A DNA stretch of 50,694 bases. Source: Oxalobacteraceae bacterium (lineage in GTDB: Bacteria > Pseudomonadota > Gammaproteobacteria > Burkholderiales > Burkholderiaceae_D). Location of the stretch: positions 1 to 50,694 of the forward strand of contig JANXTY010000046.1 in the NCBI GenBank assembly GCA_025352145.1, read 5' to 3'. The number at the start of each line of letters is the position of its first letter. Position 1 is the stretch's first letter. The translations under genes and the position numbers were made by a program. The notes below the pieces were generated by a model. The model saw only the letters and a list, made by a program, of their open reading frames with translations. It was not told where the DNA came from and searched no databases. This document shows positions 25,911 through 34,092 of the stretch, in pieces.

Positions 25911-26564
25911 ATGCAATGCTCTTTTTCATGTAAGCCCCGCTGGGCGCGTCGCAAAGATGCTCGTCCTCAAGAATTATTGACAGCCGCCCTTGATCTGTTT
26001 GTAGAACGCGGATTTGCTTCAACCCGACTAGAAGATGTAGCCAAACATGCCGGCGTATCGAAAGGGACTTTATATCTATATTTCACGAACAAAGATGAAC
26101 TCTTTAAAGCCGTTGTTCGTGAAAACATCATCCCCACGATTGGAGAAGCAGAAAACACTCTCGCCACCTATGAAGGTGACAGTGCCGATTTGTTTCGAAC
26201 CTTTATCCTCAGCTGGTGGGAGCGCATAGGGGCTACCAAACTTTCGGGCATCACTAAACTGATTATGGCGGAGTCCGGCAATTTCCCTGAGTTATCCAAG
26301 TTTTATCACGAAGAAGTCATTTCTCGCAGCAATGCGTTAATTACCAAGATGCTGGAGCGCGGTATCGAGCGCGGAGAATTTCGGCCAATTGATACGTCTC
26401 AGGTCACACGTGTGATCGTCGCACCCATGATCATGCTGATGATGTGGAAACATTCCTTCGGTGCCTGCCAGCAGCAACCAATATCTCACCAAGACTATCT
26501 AAATAGTTTTATAGATTTGTGTCTTCACGGTTTAATGCATGGCAACAGCAATTCCTCGTCATAA
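25911..26564 (+). CDS. TetR/AcrR family transcriptional regulator
   Basis: A 217-residue repressor. Residues 16-65 are a TetR helix-turn-helix (LEDVAKHAGVSKGTLYLYF at about 40-58). The C-terminal helical domain, with VARIABLE ligand-binding character, is of normal size. The frame reads back to a TTG at 25818, but AAGG before the ATG at 25911 supports the shorter form. It is followed on the same strand by pcm, rhodanese and tolC, an order I associate with Burkholderiales; it may control tolC-linked export, which is inferred from position. Confidence 0.85.
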   Translation: MQCSFSCKPRWARRKDARPQELLTAALDLFVERGFASTRLEDVAKHAGVSKGTLYLYFTNKDELFKAVVRENIIPTIGEAENTLATYEGDSADLFRTFILSWWERIGATKLSGITKLIMAESGNFPELSKFYHEEVISRSNALITKMLERGIERGEFRPIDTSQVTRVIVAPMIMLMMWKHSFGACQQQPISHQDYLNSFIDLCLHGLMHGNSNSSS

Positions 26565-26692
26565 AAAATAATCCGTTAAATGTATTAAACGCAGGACGAT
26601 GTGCGGCTTTTAGCAAATATGTTTGCAACGCTTAGAAGCCGGTTCAACGATAAAATGCTGGATTATTATTTTCTAGCTTAAGAGTATCCATT

Positions 26693-27358
26693 ATGAATAT
26701 TGAACAAGCCCGCTTCAACATGATCGAACAGCAAATCCGCACATGGGATGTGCTGGAACCGCAGGTACTCGCGCTTCTCGCCATCGTAAAACGCGAGAAT
26801 TTCGTTCCGGCCCCTTACAAAAGCCTAGCATTCATCGACACTGAAATCCCTTTACCCTGCGGCGAAAATATGCTGATGCCTAAATTTGAAGCCCGCATCT
26901 TGCAAGAAGCGAGGGTGGAGCATCATGAAAACATATTGGAAATTGGCACCGGCTCTGGTTATATGGCAGCACTTCTTGCCCATAAGGGGCGCCATGTGAC
27001 CACGATCGAGATTGAGCCTACGCTAAAGGAACTGGCTGAAAAAAATATCGCCAACAACAGCATCGACAACATCTCGATTGAGTTAGGAAACGGGGCCCAA
27101 GGCTGGATGGGAACTGGCAGCAATAATGCGCCGTATGACCTGATTGTAATCTCTGCTTCCTTGCCACTACTGGCGCCGGAATTTCTACAGCAAATTAAAA
27201 TTGGGGGTCGCATCATTGCGACCACTGGGGAAGCACCGGTGATGACAACCCAGCGTATTACCCGCACCTCCGAAACGACCTATGAAACGGTCAACCTATT
27301 CGAGACAAATATTAAACCCTTGCGCAACGCAGCGACTACTTCCCACTTCCAGTTCTAA
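26693..27358 (+). CDS. pcm: Protein-L-isoaspartate O-methyltransferase-like protein
   Basis: A 221-residue SAM-dependent methyltransferase. The nucleotide motif I, EIGTGSGYMAALLA, lies at 83-96 and the Pcm-type N-terminal substrate region (RFNMIEQQIRTWDV) precedes it. The catalytic region around LIVISASLP differs from the canonical TAA block. The enzyme class repairs isoaspartyl damage in proteins, but TolC-linked homologues may do something else. It is 9 bases upstream of the rhodanese gene. Confidence 0.85.
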   Translation: MNIEQARFNMIEQQIRTWDVLEPQVLALLAIVKRENFVPAPYKSLAFIDTEIPLPCGENMLMPKFEARILQEARVEHHENILEIGTGSGYMAALLAHKGRHVTTIEIEPTLKELAEKNIANNSIDNISIELGNGAQGWMGTGSNNAPYDLIVISASLPLLAPEFLQQIKIGGRIIATTGEAPVMTTQRITRTSETTYETVNLFETNIKPLRNAATTSHFQF

Positions 27359-27367
27359 GGACTATGA

Positions 27368-27691
27368 ATGCAGCATATAAGCGCCACAGAATTAGCTCTA
27401 TGGTTGGCAGATATCAACCGTGTACAGCCAACATTACTGGACGTCAGAGAAGCATCGGAATACCAAACCTGCGCTATCCCAGGGGCCTCTTTGGTGCCGA
27501 TGAATAGCATCCCAACACGCTACACCGAATTTGATATAAACGCGCCCATCGTCTGCATTTGCCATCACGGCGGGCGTAGTCTGCAGGTCGCCCATTTCCT
27601 GGAAAAAAATGAATTTTTAAATGTGACCAACCTGACTGGAGGTATTCATGCGTGGGCGCAGCAGGTCGACCCAAGCATGCCTACCTATTAA
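27368..27691 (+). CDS. Rhodanese-domain protein
   Basis: A 107-residue single rhodanese domain. LLDVREASEYQTCAIPGA (23-40) is the N-terminal signature and the active-site loop ICHHGGRS holds the persulfide Cys at C65. It carries or transfers sulfane sulphur; the target is unknown. It sits between pcm and tolC in a conserved order. An alternative ATG lies four bases upstream in another frame and is not used. Confidence 0.9.
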   Translation: MQHISATELALWLADINRVQPTLLDVREASEYQTCAIPGASLVPMNSIPTRYTEFDINAPIVCICHHGGRSLQVAHFLEKNEFLNVTNLTGGIHAWAQQVDPSMPTY

Positions 27692-27754
27692 TCTCTATCG
27701 GCGCTTACAAAAGCGCATTGTTAACTCATTCTGACTGTCCTCACCGGAGATGCT

Positions 27755-29086
27755 ATGCGTAACACCCTCATTGCCACATTGATCAGCGGCGCCTTCCTAT
27801 CACTTAATGCACAAGCGGCAGATCTAATGCAGCTTTACAAAGAAGCGCTTCTCAATGATGCTCAATATGCAAGCGCTCGCGCTACGTTATCCATAGCACA
27901 AGAAAGAATTCCGCAGAGCCGTGCTGGGCTGCTGCCAAACTTAGGGCTTTCGGGAAGCAAAACACACAGTACTTCCGAGGTCACCCCAACGGGTGTTCCC
28001 AGTACAAGCACCAGCCAAAATAGTAACGGTTACACTTTGTCATTGTCGCAGCCATTATTTCGCTGGACCAATTGGGAGCAATATGAGCAAAGCAAGTTGG
28101 CGGTCGCAGCGAGCGAAGCGCAATTTGCCCAGGCGCAGCAAGACCTGATTCTGCGGATAGCACAGGCGTATTTTGACGTGTTGGCAGCACAGGACACGCT
28201 TGCCTCCACGCAAGCACAGAAGGCCGCCACCACCGAACAATTAGCTTCTGCCAAGCGCAATTTTGAAGTCGGCACTCAGACCATTACGGATACGCATGAA
28301 GCACAAGCGCGTTACGATCTGATTGTCGCGCAAGAATTTGCTGCTGTGAATGATCTCGACATCAAACGAGCCGCCCTGCAACAAATTATCGGCAATGCCC
28401 CGGGCGCATTAGCAAAATTAAAAATCGGCGCCCAACTCAGCGCACCCTCTCCCTTTGCGATCGAACCGTGGGTCGAATCGGCAGAGCAAAAAAATTACGG
28501 CGTAGTCAGCTCGCAACTAATCGTGGAATCGGCCAAACGCGATATTTCCAAGAATCGTGCTGGGCATTATCCGACCGTCGATCTGGTTGCCAACGCTGGC
28601 CATAACAATTCCAATAGCAATACGCCAGTGGGAACTGGAAGCCGTGTCAATTCCAATACCATCGGTATTCAATGGAACCTACCTCTGTTTTCCGGATTTG
28701 CTATTAGCAGTAGAGTACGAGAAGCAATCGCCGCAGAAGACAAAGCGCGCAACGATCTGGAAACCGCAAAACGCAGTGCAGCACAAAATGCGCGCGCCTC
28801 GTATTTCGGGGTAAATAATGGCCTCGCCCAAGTCAAGGCATTGGAAGCGGCGGAAATCTCAAGTCAATCGGCCCTAGACTCTAATAAACTCGGCTACCAA
28901 GTCGGTGTGCGTATCAATATTGACGTCCTCAATGCACAACAGCAGTTATTCTCCACCCGTACTCAGCTCGCAAAAGCACGATACGACACGATCATGAACG
29001 GTCTGCGACTCAAGTCTGCAACGGCAAGCCTCAAAGAAGATGATCTGGCTGCGGTGAATACCTTGCTCGATGCTAGCCAACGTTGA
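27755..29086 (+). CDS. tolC: TolC-family outer membrane channel
   Basis: A 443-residue outer membrane protein of type I secretion and efflux systems. The signal peptide ends LNAQA (about residue 20). The mature protein has the two repeated TolC halves: ADLMQLYKEAL at the start and LKIGAQLSAPSP mid-protein, with long coiled-coil helices rich in Ala/Gln. It would form a trimeric channel-tunnel. No adaptor or ABC/RND pump gene is adjacent. GGAGA precedes the ATG. Confidence 0.92.
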   Translation: MRNTLIATLISGAFLSLNAQAADLMQLYKEALLNDAQYASARATLSIAQERIPQSRAGLLPNLGLSGSKTHSTSEVTPTGVPSTSTSQNSNGYTLSLSQPLFRWTNWEQYEQSKLAVAASEAQFAQAQQDLILRIAQAYFDVLAAQDTLASTQAQKAATTEQLASAKRNFEVGTQTITDTHEAQARYDLIVAQEFAAVNDLDIKRAALQQIIGNAPGALAKLKIGAQLSAPSPFAIEPWVESAEQKNYGVVSSQLIVESAKRDISKNRAGHYPTVDLVANAGHNNSNSNTPVGTGSRVNSNTIGIQWNLPLFSGFAISSRVREAIAAEDKARNDLETAKRSAAQNARASYFGVNNGLAQVKALEAAEISSQSALDSNKLGYQVGVRINIDVLNAQQQLFSTRTQLAKARYDTIMNGLRLKSATASLKEDDLAAVNTLLDASQR

Positions 29087-29178
29087 GTCAGCACCACCCC
29101 ACCGCATATAGCGGCGACCTCATGATCGAATAAAAAATTTCAATTATTTCCCACCGTTTTAATGAAAGCTGCAGTCTC

Positions 29179-30072
29179 ATGGCAATCAACACGCCCAAAA
29201 TCGTATATGACATTCCTATGCAAGTCGGAGAATGTCCTCTCTGGGAGCCTAAAGAATCAGCGCTATATTGGGTTGACATTCCCGCTAAAACAGTACATCG
29301 ACACCACCCAGCCAGTGACAAACATCAATCCTGGCCGACGCCAACAGAACCTGCCACACTAGCCCGCTGCGCCTCCGGTGGCCTGATCGTGGCAATGCGC
29401 GATGGTTTCTCCAAGTTAGATACCAACACCGGCATCCTCACACACATTGCTGCGGCACCCTACGACACAAACACCACGCGCTTTAACGATGGTCGCTGCG
29501 ATGCGGCCGGACGTTTTTGGGTCGGGACTCTGTATGAACCACGGGACAAACCGCTGGCCGAAATGTTTTTCCTGCAACGCGGCAAAGTTCGACGCGCCTG
29601 GGAAGGGGGGGCCACTGTTTCCAATGGCCTCGCCTTCAGCCCGGACAGTACGATGTTGTATCATGCCGACACTACTACCCACGTCATACGGCGTCACACG
29701 TTTAATGTGGCTAACGCAACGGTCGGCGCGGCACAACCCTTCAGAGAATTTTCTACCGATAAAGCCCATCATTATGGCGGCCGTCCAGATGGTGCTGCCG
29801 TCGACAGAGAAGGTGCTTATTGGTGCGCGATGTTTGAAGGTGGACGCATATTGCGCCTGTCACCAAAGGGAGAAGTCTTGCAGGAGATTGCATTGCCCCT
29901 GCGCTGTCCTACCATGATCGCCTTTGGTGGCGATGATTTTCGCACCCTCTATATCACCAGTGCCAGTCACAACCGCAGCACCACAGAACTGGCCCACTAC
30001 CCCGTATCGGGCTGTGTTTTGTCTATACAGGTCGACGTGCCAGGACAGGCCGAACATGTCTATATCGAATGA
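29179..30072 (+). CDS. SMP-30/gluconolactonase family sugar lactonase
   Basis: A 297-residue six-bladed propeller hydrolase. The metal ligands are visible: E18 (VGECPLW), N103/D104 (RFNDGRCD), N149 (VSNGLAF) and D203 (RPDGAAVD). Family members open aldonolactones such as glucono-, galactono- or xylonolactone, using a divalent metal, in the cytoplasm (no signal peptide). It is separate from the 3-15 kb sugar cluster, next to tolC, and could supply lactonase activity to it or act alone. Start ATG has only a weak ribosome site. Confidence 0.88.
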   Translation: MAINTPKIVYDIPMQVGECPLWEPKESALYWVDIPAKTVHRHHPASDKHQSWPTPTEPATLARCASGGLIVAMRDGFSKLDTNTGILTHIAAAPYDTNTTRFNDGRCDAAGRFWVGTLYEPRDKPLAEMFFLQRGKVRRAWEGGATVSNGLAFSPDSTMLYHADTTTHVIRRHTFNVANATVGAAQPFREFSTDKAHHYGGRPDGAAVDREGAYWCAMFEGGRILRLSPKGEVLQEIALPLRCPTMIAFGGDDFRTLYITSASHNRSTTELAHYPVSGCVLSIQVDVPGQAEHVYIE

Positions 30073-30533
30073 ACTTAAATGCCAGGAAAAGCCATATACT
30101 TGCCCATCAAGTTTCACGGGCAATTTTCTTTTCTTAATTGAGACATAAGTGCGCCCCAAAATTTTGTGTCGGAAAAAGGCGTTCCGCCCATGCTAGAATG
30201 TCACACAAGTACATCAGGGGTTTGACGGGTTATGGAACGCGCATTGATATCCTCATCGCACAACGTACCAAAGATGCTGATTGAAAACGTGGGACCTACC
30301 CAACCTCAGACGCTTGCCTTGGTAAATACTGACTAGGCTTTCCCAATCGCTTTGAGTATCTAAAAGTGTATTTGGCAGCCGACGGAAACAAACGTCGTCG
30401 CTTGCGTCCAGTACCATGTACTGGGCCACGCAAAAAAAAAGTTTCATCAAAAAATTATAAAACAGCTTGATGGGGGAAGTTTGCGTCCCAATATCAAACA
30501 CTGTAATCGCAATTCAAAACTAGGAGAGAAAGT
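30073..30533. other. Intergenic stretch before the small HTH gene
   Basis: No gene recognised. A TGCTAGAAT extended -10-like sequence (30191-30199) could drive the small HTH gene with a long leader. A short palindrome CCAGTACCATGTACTGG lies near 30410 next to an A-run. A 34-codon frame from the ATG at 30232 resembles nothing known and is not called. Confidence 0.35.
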
Positions 30534-30788
30534 ATGTTAAACGCTAAACAAAATAATGCCGAATTGAAGGCTGCCGATGCCAATGCGTTATTGGATACCA
30601 TCATCGCTAATTTAGGCCTGAAAAATGATGCTGCCCTCAGCCGGGTGCTGGAAGTAGCGCCGCCAGTCATTAGCAAAATTCGCCACCATAAATTGCATGT
30701 AGGGGCATCGTTACTTATTCGCATGCATGAAGAGACCGACCTCAGCATCCGGGAACTAAAAGCATTGCTGCTCAAAAAACCGTCCTAA
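30534..30788 (+). CDS. Small helix-turn-helix protein (Burkholderiales conserved)
   Basis: An 84-residue protein. The middle (about 28-60: DAALSRVLEVAPPVISKIRHHKL) reads as a phage-repressor-type helix-turn-helix, and the C-terminus (MHEETDLSIRELKALL) is a conserved helical pair. I have seen this type as a short conserved protein in Oxalobacteraceae and relatives; its role is unknown. A good ribosome site (TAGGAGAG) precedes the ATG. It ends at a strong terminator and faces guaD. Confidence 0.75.
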   Translation: MLNAKQNNAELKAADANALLDTIIANLGLKNDAALSRVLEVAPPVISKIRHHKLHVGASLLIRMHEETDLSIRELKALLLKKPS

Positions 30789-30789
30789 A

Positions 30790-30815
30790 AAAAGAGGCGC
30801 TAAAACGCCTCTTTT
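30790..30815. terminator. Bidirectional intrinsic terminator
   Basis: Ten-base stem AAAAGAGGCG / CGCCTCTTTT with six-base loop. T-run follows on the plus strand (CTTTTCC) and a longer one on the minus strand (from the AAAAAAA to its left). It ends the small HTH gene and the convergent guaD transcript. Confidence 0.9.
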
Positions 30816-30875
30816 CCTCTACTATTTGGGCCATCGGCCACGCAACGACGACGCATTGCGTGGTACGTTGCATTC

Positions 30876-32192
30876 TTATTGCTTGCGGGAATAACGCAGA
30901 CACCCCGCAACGTAAGTGGCCGCCACTGCACGATCATCGCCCAATAGGGCAAGCACAAATAATAATTCGTCCAAACTATTAGCGCATGCAGTACGACGCG
31001 CCAATAACGGCGTAGCTTGTGGATCGAGCACAATGAAATCAGCTTCTGCACCCGCTGTAAAATTACCGATCGTACCTTCCAATTGCATACTGCGCGCAGC
31101 GCCCAGCGTAGCCAGATAAAACATGCGCAATGCAGACAGGTAGCAGCCTCCCATGCGTGCTACTTTGTAAGTCTCGTTCATTGTTTGCAACATGGAAAAC
31201 GAAGTACCTGCACCGACATCCGTTCCCAACGATAAATGCAATTTAGCGGCATCTGCGCCGTTAAAATCAAATAAACCACTCCCTAAAAACAGATTAGACG
31301 TGGGACAAATTGCCACTGCTGCTTGCGTCTCTGCCATGCGTTCACGATCCACGCCGTCGAGCCAAATGCAGTGCGCGTACATTGCGCGTGATCGCATCAG
31401 GCCATACTGATCATACACATCCAAATAGCTACGCGCCCGAGGAAAGAGGGATTTGATCCACGCCACTTCATCCCGATTTTCCGCAACGTGCGTCTGAATA
31501 TACGTATCGGGATAAGCAGCAGCCAGGTCGCCCGCCAATTGAAGCTGCTCTGGGCTGGAGGTGGCTGCAAAGCGTGGCGTAATCGCATACATCTGACGCC
31601 CTCGTTTATGCCATTTTTTAATCAGCGCTTCACTTTCTAAAATACCGTCTTGTGCGGTGTCTTGCAGAAATGGAGGGCAATTTCTATCCATTAGAACTTT
31701 TCCTGCCACCATGCGCACATTGCGCGCCTCACTCTCAGTGAAAAAAGCCTCGACCGAGGCCGGATGCACAGTGCAATAGACCATTGCAGTGGTGGTCCCG
31801 CAGCGTAAAAGTTGATCCAGAAAGAAACTGGCCACTTCGCGCGCATGCGGGCCATCAGAAAATGGGCGCTCTGTCGGAAATGTATACGTCTCCAACCACG
31901 GCAACAATCCAGGCGCGGGCGAAGCAATCATATCGGTCTGCGGATAATGAACATGCGTATCAATGAAACCCGGCATGATCACCTTGCCGCGATAATCGTG
32001 CATTGTCGTTTCAGGAGACAGATTCGTATTGAGTTGCGCGTAATCACCGGCTACCTGAATGTAACCATCTTTGACCAGCAACAAGCCATCCTCATGCCAA
32101 ACATGGGCGTTCTGGTGCAAAGCGGGATCCGCCGTGAAGTGCAACAGACTCGCCCGGTACGCTTGCAGCGTGGCCTTATTGGTAACCGGCAC
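30876..32192 (-). CDS. guaD: Guanine deaminase
   Basis: A 438-residue zinc amidohydrolase turning guanine into xanthine. Signature blocks: PGFIDTHVHYPQTDM with metal H80/H82, QTHVAENRDEV, MYAHCIWLD and GTDVGAGTSFSM, the last two giving the GuaD-type C-terminal active site. Length is normal. Its product is the substrate of xanthine dehydrogenase, whose xdhC and xdhB genes lie upstream on the same strand, though a DUF2306 gene on the opposite strand stands between. Confidence 0.95.
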   Translation of the reverse strand: MPVTNKATLQAYRASLLHFTADPALHQNAHVWHEDGLLLVKDGYIQVAGDYAQLNTNLSPETTMHDYRGKVIMPGFIDTHVHYPQTDMIASPAPGLLPWLETYTFPTERPFSDGPHAREVASFFLDQLLRCGTTTAMVYCTVHPASVEAFFTESEARNVRMVAGKVLMDRNCPPFLQDTAQDGILESEALIKKWHKRGRQMYAITPRFAATSSPEQLQLAGDLAAAYPDTYIQTHVAENRDEVAWIKSLFPRARSYLDVYDQYGLMRSRAMYAHCIWLDGVDRERMAETQAAVAICPTSNLFLGSGLFDFNGADAAKLHLSLGTDVGAGTSFSMLQTMNETYKVARMGGCYLSALRMFYLATLGAARSMQLEGTIGNFTAGAEADFIVLDPQATPLLARRTACANSLDELLFVLALLGDDRAVAATYVAGCLRYSRKQ

Positions 32193-32406
32193 TAGATATG
32201 TTCCTTAACTATTTTCATTCGTTGCCCTCTTGCACTCGAACTACCTCAACACTAATTGAGTCAAGAAAAATCCAGATCAGTTTTTTACAATTGCTCACAA
32301 CTCTTACTGCTTTTAGGGCGATTTCCCATCAAATTTGGCATGTAATGGTGTTCATCAAAAAAGTATTCGCAACACGCCGTTTCGTAGGCAATTTGAGGAA
32401 CGCATC

Positions 32407-33069
32407 ATGGCACATACATTGAATATACATCGACCCACTCTCTACTTTTTTATCTTCATCGGCGCATTAACCCTGTTGGTCATGCTGAAGGTAGAACTGC
32501 CTTTAATGCTGGGAATGAACCCGCAATGGGAACATAAAATCAATTCTTACCGTTGGTTGCTTCATATTCACGCAGTCTTTGCCAGCATGGCTCTACTCTC
32601 CGCACCCCTCCAATTTTTCGCTAATTTACGTAGAAATCATTTGCATCTGCATCGCATTCTGGGGCGCACTTATGCACTTTCGATTCTGATCTCAGCACCG
32701 ATAGGAATTTATATTGCCGTAGTTCATTTAAGCAACAATGAAAAATGGGCTGCCGCTGCCCAAGGCCTGTTGTGGCTAAGCTGCACTTTTGCCGCCGTAT
32801 ACACAGCGATGAAAAAACAAATATTTATGCATACAATATGGATTACACGTAGTTACGCACTCACCCTTACCTTTGTCCTATCCCGTTTGATTGTCGATGT
32901 CTGCAAGGTTGAAATCAGCCCTGCCATCGGAGGAAATGCTGGCCTCATATTGATCACCACGTTTCTGATGATCATAGGGGCTGATGTCATCAGCATGTCG
33001 TCCACCAGAGATCGCGCCCGAACGTACTCTGTGCCGCATAGTACCGGATCGCTCGACAGTATCCCATAG
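32407..33069 (+). CDS. DUF2306 multi-pass membrane protein
   Basis: A 220-residue integral membrane protein with about six hydrophobic helices. HLHRILGRTYAL is the conserved His-containing loop of the DUF2306 family, whose function is unknown. The frame opens at 32335, but GAGGAA before the ATG at 32407 (MAHTLN) marks the start. It interrupts the purine genes on the opposite strand, and its last 192 bases overlap the 3' end of xdhC antisense. The C-terminal residues after about 195 are hydrophilic. Confidence 0.75.
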   Translation: MAHTLNIHRPTLYFFIFIGALTLLVMLKVELPLMLGMNPQWEHKINSYRWLLHIHAVFASMALLSAPLQFFANLRRNHLHLHRILGRTYALSILISAPIGIYIAVVHLSNNEKWAAAAQGLLWLSCTFAAVYTAMKKQIFMHTIWITRSYALTLTFVLSRLIVDVCKVEISPAIGGNAGLILITTFLMIIGADVISMSSTRDRARTYSVPHSTGSLDSIP

Positions 33070-34092
33070 CTGCAATAGCTGTGCGGCTACCGATGCCGCA
33101 ATCACGGCGGGCTGTTTGCCACTTATCCCTGACAATCCAATCGGACACACTATCTGCGCCAAACGATCAGATGAAATACCCCGCGCCTGCAACCGATGTT
33201 CAAAGAGCGCACGCTTGGTTTTTGATCCGATCAAACCGAACCATGCGACATCAGCACGCCGCAATATCGATTCAGCCAAACGTTGATCCAATGCATGGCT
33301 GTGTGTCATCACTAAAAAAAATGTTCCGGGAGGCGCTGCATCAACCACCGATTCAGGGACGTCTGTCACTTCAACCCTGACGTTGTCGGGCACGGTGTTA
33401 GGAAATAATTCCTCACGCTCATCGACCCATATCACACGACAAGGCAATTGCTCCAACGCCCTTACCAGCGCGGCACCAATATGCCCCGCGCCAAACAATA
33501 TCAATTGAGGACGAGGTATAAAGCAAGGATCTAGCAACCAGCGCTGGCCCTCGGCATCTAATATTACGTGGCATTCTTTATGGCCCTCCATCGTCGGCTG
33601 GAAACCTGGATTTTCCCCAGCCACGTATGTCCCGGCAGCATCAAGCAAAGCGGTCGCACCCATGTTATCTAATCCCAGCATACGCCAACTGTCTTGCTGG
33701 TCTTTGCTGCGTCGATACAAACAACCCAAGAGTTCCCTTACCCCCTCTTTCCCCTCTTCTTTTTTTGAACCTATCAGTTCAAAAAGCAAATGCACAACGC
33801 CACCACAACACTGGCCAAGACTAGGCCCAAGAGAAAACCGTTCGCTGTGATACCTCATATCAGTCTGCGCATGAGCAGCTGGTATCTGCGGCACGGCCAA
33901 CATCGCACACGCAATTTCAATCGCGCGCATTTCAAGATGGCCGCCGCCGATACTGCCGAATTGGGCCTCCGTAGTAACCAGCATTTTTGCACCTGGCTCA
34001 CGCGGTGCCGAACCCTCGACAGCTGCGACCGTCACCAACACTGACGGCATCGGTGATTCTATCAACGCCACCAACCACTTATTCATAGACAT
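32878..34092 (-). CDS. xdhC: Xanthine dehydrogenase accessory protein XdhC
   Basis: A 404-residue protein that in relatives binds the molybdenum cofactor, supports its sulfuration and delivers it to XdhB. N-terminal half: GSAPREPGAKMLV (27-39), GSIGGGHLE (46-54) and LGQCCGG (92-98). C-terminal half: Rossmann fold FGAGHIGAALV (200-210) and MTHSHALD (262-269). XdhC proteins usually end near residue 345; here ~58 extra low-complexity residues follow, all read antisense through the DUF2306 gene, as if the original stop was lost. The start overlaps the xdhB stop by 14 bases (coupled translation). Confidence 0.9.
   Translation of the reverse strand: MSMNKWLVALIESPMPSVLVTVAAVEGSAPREPGAKMLVTTEAQFGSIGGGHLEMRAIEIACAMLAVPQIPAAHAQTDMRYHSERFSLGPSLGQCCGGVVHLLFELIGSKKEEGKEGVRELLGCLYRRSKDQQDSWRMLGLDNMGATALLDAAGTYVAGENPGFQPTMEGHKECHVILDAEGQRWLLDPCFIPRPQLILFGAGHIGAALVRALEQLPCRVIWVDEREELFPNTVPDNVRVEVTDVPESVVDAAPPGTFFLVMTHSHALDQRLAESILRRADVAWFGLIGSKTKRALFEHRLQARGISSDRLAQIVCPIGLSGISGKQPAVIAASVAAQLLQLWDTVERSGTMRHRVRSGAISGGRHADDISPYDHQKRGDQYEASISSDGRADFNLADIDNQTG

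Noticed and set aside
30232-30336. Short ORF before the HTH gene
   Set aside because: No homologue recognised and no clear ribosome site.
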